A stretch of DNA of 64,000 nucleotides from Peribacillus glennii (GTDB lineage Bacteria > Bacillota > Bacilli > Bacillales > DSM-1321): assembly GCF_003429105.1 (NCBI RefSeq), contig NZ_QVTD01000003.1, positions 1,302,001-1,366,000 on the forward strand. Direction: 5' to 3'. The notes beneath the pieces were generated by a model that was given only the letters and a program-made list of their open reading frames with translations, was not told the origin of the DNA and ran no database searches. Of the stretch, positions 62,528 to 64,000 are shown one piece after another. Position numbers and translations under genes: made by a program. The stretch's first letter is position 1, and every line of letters begins with the position of its first letter.

Positions 62528-64000
62528 TTATTTTGCTTCCCCGGATGGCACCTTCTCCGGCTTTACCGCAAGTTTCAGATGAAGCTCTTCAAGCTGCGCC
62601 TCGCTCACTACACCTGGTGCATCTGTAAGCAAGTCACTTGCACTGGCTGTTTTCGGGAAGGCAATCGTATCCCGAAGGTTTGTGCGCCCTGCAAGAAGCA
62701 TGACCAGGCGATCCAATCCCAGCGCAATTCCACCGTGAGGAGGGGTTCCGTATTCGAAAGCTTCCATCAAGAAGCCAAACTGTTCATTCGCTTCTTCCGG
62801 AGAGAAGCCGAGTACTTTAAACATTTTTTCCTGGATATCCCGTTCGAAAATACGCAGGGATCCTCCGCCAAGCTCATAGCCGTTCAATACAAGGTCATAG
62901 GCCTGGGCACGGACGCTTGCAGGGTCAGTATCCAGCTTTTCCAGGTCATCCCTTTCCGGCATTGTGAACGGATGGTGGGCAGCGAAATAACGGCCGGCCT
63001 CCTCATCATATTCCAATAACGGCCAGTCGACGACCCAAAGGAAATTGAACAAGCTTTGGTCGATAAGGCCTCTTTCCTTTCCAAGCTTTAAGCGGAGGGC
63101 GCCGAGGGCATCAGCGACAACGCTTTTCTTATCTGCGACAAACAGCAGCAAATCCCCCTCGGATGCTTCTGTAGCTTGCATTAACTGCTTCTGGTCCTCT
63201 TCGTTAAAGAATTTCGCAATTGGCCCCTTTAATCCATCTGCCTCCACTTTTAACCAGGCGAGGCCTTTTGCGCCATATACAGCGGCAAATTCCCCTAAAG
63301 CATCGATATCTTTTCTGGAGTAGTCTGCCGCACCGTTTTTCACGTTCAAGGCTTTTACTTCACCGCCATTTGCAACGGCGCCGGAGAATACCTTAAAGCC
63401 GCTGTCTGCAACGAGTTCGGAAACATTGATCAGTTCCATGCCAAAGCGTGTCTCCGGCTTATCCGAACCAAAGCGGCCCATGGCTTCATCGTATGTCATT
63501 CTTGGGAATGGAAGGCTCACATCCAGGCCTTTCACTTCTTTCATGACCTTTGCCATCATGCTTTCTGCCATCGACATGATGTCATCCTGGCTCATGAAGC
63601 TGGTTTCAATATCAATCTGAGTGAATTCCGGCTGTCTATCAGCGCGCAGGTCTTCATCACGGAAGCAGCGGGCAATCTGATAATAGCGTTCTACCCCGGA
63701 AACCATCAAAAGCTGCTTAAAAATTTGCGGCGATTGAGGCAGTGCATAGAATTCCCCTTCGTGAACACGGCTTGGCACCAAGTAGTCACGAGCGCCTTCC
63801 GGTGTACTTTTTGTCAGGATTGGGGTTTCAATATCCAAAAAGCCTTCTCCATCGAGGAAATCGCGGACTGCTTTTGTCGTTTGATGGCGCATTTTTAAGG
63901 CATTGAACATGACAGGCCGCCTTAAATCCAAATAGCGATATTTTAAGCGGATGTCTTCTGATACCTCCGTTTTGTCCGCAATGGCAAATGGAGGTGTTTT
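62528..64000 (-). CDS. aspS: Aspartyl-tRNA synthetase (5' end outside window)
   Basis: The C-terminal 490 residues of a bacterial-type class IIb synthetase; the N-terminal anticodon-binding OB domain lies beyond the right edge. The frame is open to position 64000. [20 protein letters not shown] marks the start of the catalytic domain; motif 2 is [20 protein letters not shown] and motif 3 [16 protein letters not shown]. The GAD insertion domain lies between motifs 2 and 3. Neighbour 6S RNA follows it. Confidence 0.98.
   Translation of the reverse strand, partial: KTPPFAIADKTEVSEDIRLKYRYLDLRRPVMFNALKMRHQTTKAVRDFLDGEGFLDIETPILTKSTPEGARDYLVPSRVHEGEFYALPQSPQIFKQLLMVSGVERYYQIARCFRDEDLRADRQPEFTQIDIETSFMSQDDIMSMAESMMAKVMKEVKGLDVSLPFPRMTYDEAMGRFGSDKPETRFGMELINVSELVADSGFKVFSGAVANGGEVKALNVKNGAADYSRKDIDALGEFAAVYGAKGLAWLKVEADGLKGPIAKFFNEEDQKQLMQATEASEGDLLLFVADKKSVVADALGALRLKLGKERGLIDQSLFNFLWVVDWPLLEYDEEAGRYFAAHHPFTMPERDDLEKLDTDPASVRAQAYDLVLNGYELGGGSLRIFERDIQEKMFKVLGFSPEEANEQFGFLMEAFEYGTPPHGGIALGLDRLVMLLAGRTNLRDTIAFPKTASASDLLTDAPGVVSEAQLEELHLKLAVKPEKVPSGEAK

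Noticed and set aside
62282..63019. 245-codon plus-strand frame
   Set aside because: It runs through the 6S RNA and antisense to aspS; no ribosome binding site or recognisable domain.

Overview
The window is a 64 kb piece of a low-to-moderate-GC Firmicute chromosome, almost certainly a spore-forming Bacillaceae (Bacillus sensu lato). The reasons are the presence of gpr, sigK, sda, the yrzI/yrzA/yqzM-type small proteins, the comEABC/comER competence locus, an alaS T-box and a 6S RNA beside aspS. Gene order follows the Bacillus subtilis gpr-to-aspS segment closely. Most genes lie on the minus strand.

Layout. 1-12.9 kb: gpr (partial), rpsT, holA, yqzM, comEC-comEB-comEA with divergent comER, then a tight minus-strand run yqeM-rsfS-yqeK-nadD-yqeI-aroE-yqeH-yqeG (ribosome assembly, NAD, shikimate and Ap4A functions). 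12.9-17.8 kb: the checkpoint gene sda behind a cluster of DnaA boxes, psd and pssA (phosphatidylethanolamine synthesis, divergent), an M3 oligoendopeptidase and an uninterrupted sigK. 17.8-19.1 kb: a cluster of very small genes, namely a 27-aa membrane peptide, two tandem yrzI copies and a 33-aa gene with its own consensus promoter and duplicated terminators. 19.1-31 kb: yrhC, mtnN, a frameshifted and truncated yrrT, yrzA, yrrS, pbpI, greA, udk, the tRNA U34 hydroxylation/methylation genes trhP2-trhP1-trmR, mltG, yrzB, ruvX and yrzL. 31-43.9 kb: alaS with T-box leader, an AI-2E family protein, a zinc-ribbon protein, yrrD, recD2, a TPR protein, mnmA with its cysteine desulfurase, cymR and rarA.

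Between rarA (ends 43.9 kb) and tcdA (60.8 kb), genes that are close neighbours in B. subtilis, sits about 17 kb of accessory material. It holds an ABC-2 transporter, an LCP-family transferase, a LysM/GH18 hydrolase, a three-gene polysaccharide cassette (GT2, pyruvyltransferase, flippase), an MFS exporter and a complete livKHMGF operon with a CodY-like box. The window ends with tcdA, a decayed secreted peptidase remnant, 6S RNA and the 3' part of aspS.

Points of interest: the small-gene cluster between sigK and yrhC; a dispersed non-coding repeat family with at least three related copies (26.6, 28.4 and 41.9 kb); decay of yrrT and absence of mccA/mccB from the methionine-to-cysteine locus; a GAAC-N4-GTTC dyad beside the sda DnaA boxes; and the surface-polysaccharide insertion. 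I see no CRISPR array, prophage, transposase, tRNA or rRNA gene. No single element here is clearly a wholly new defence or metabolic system.
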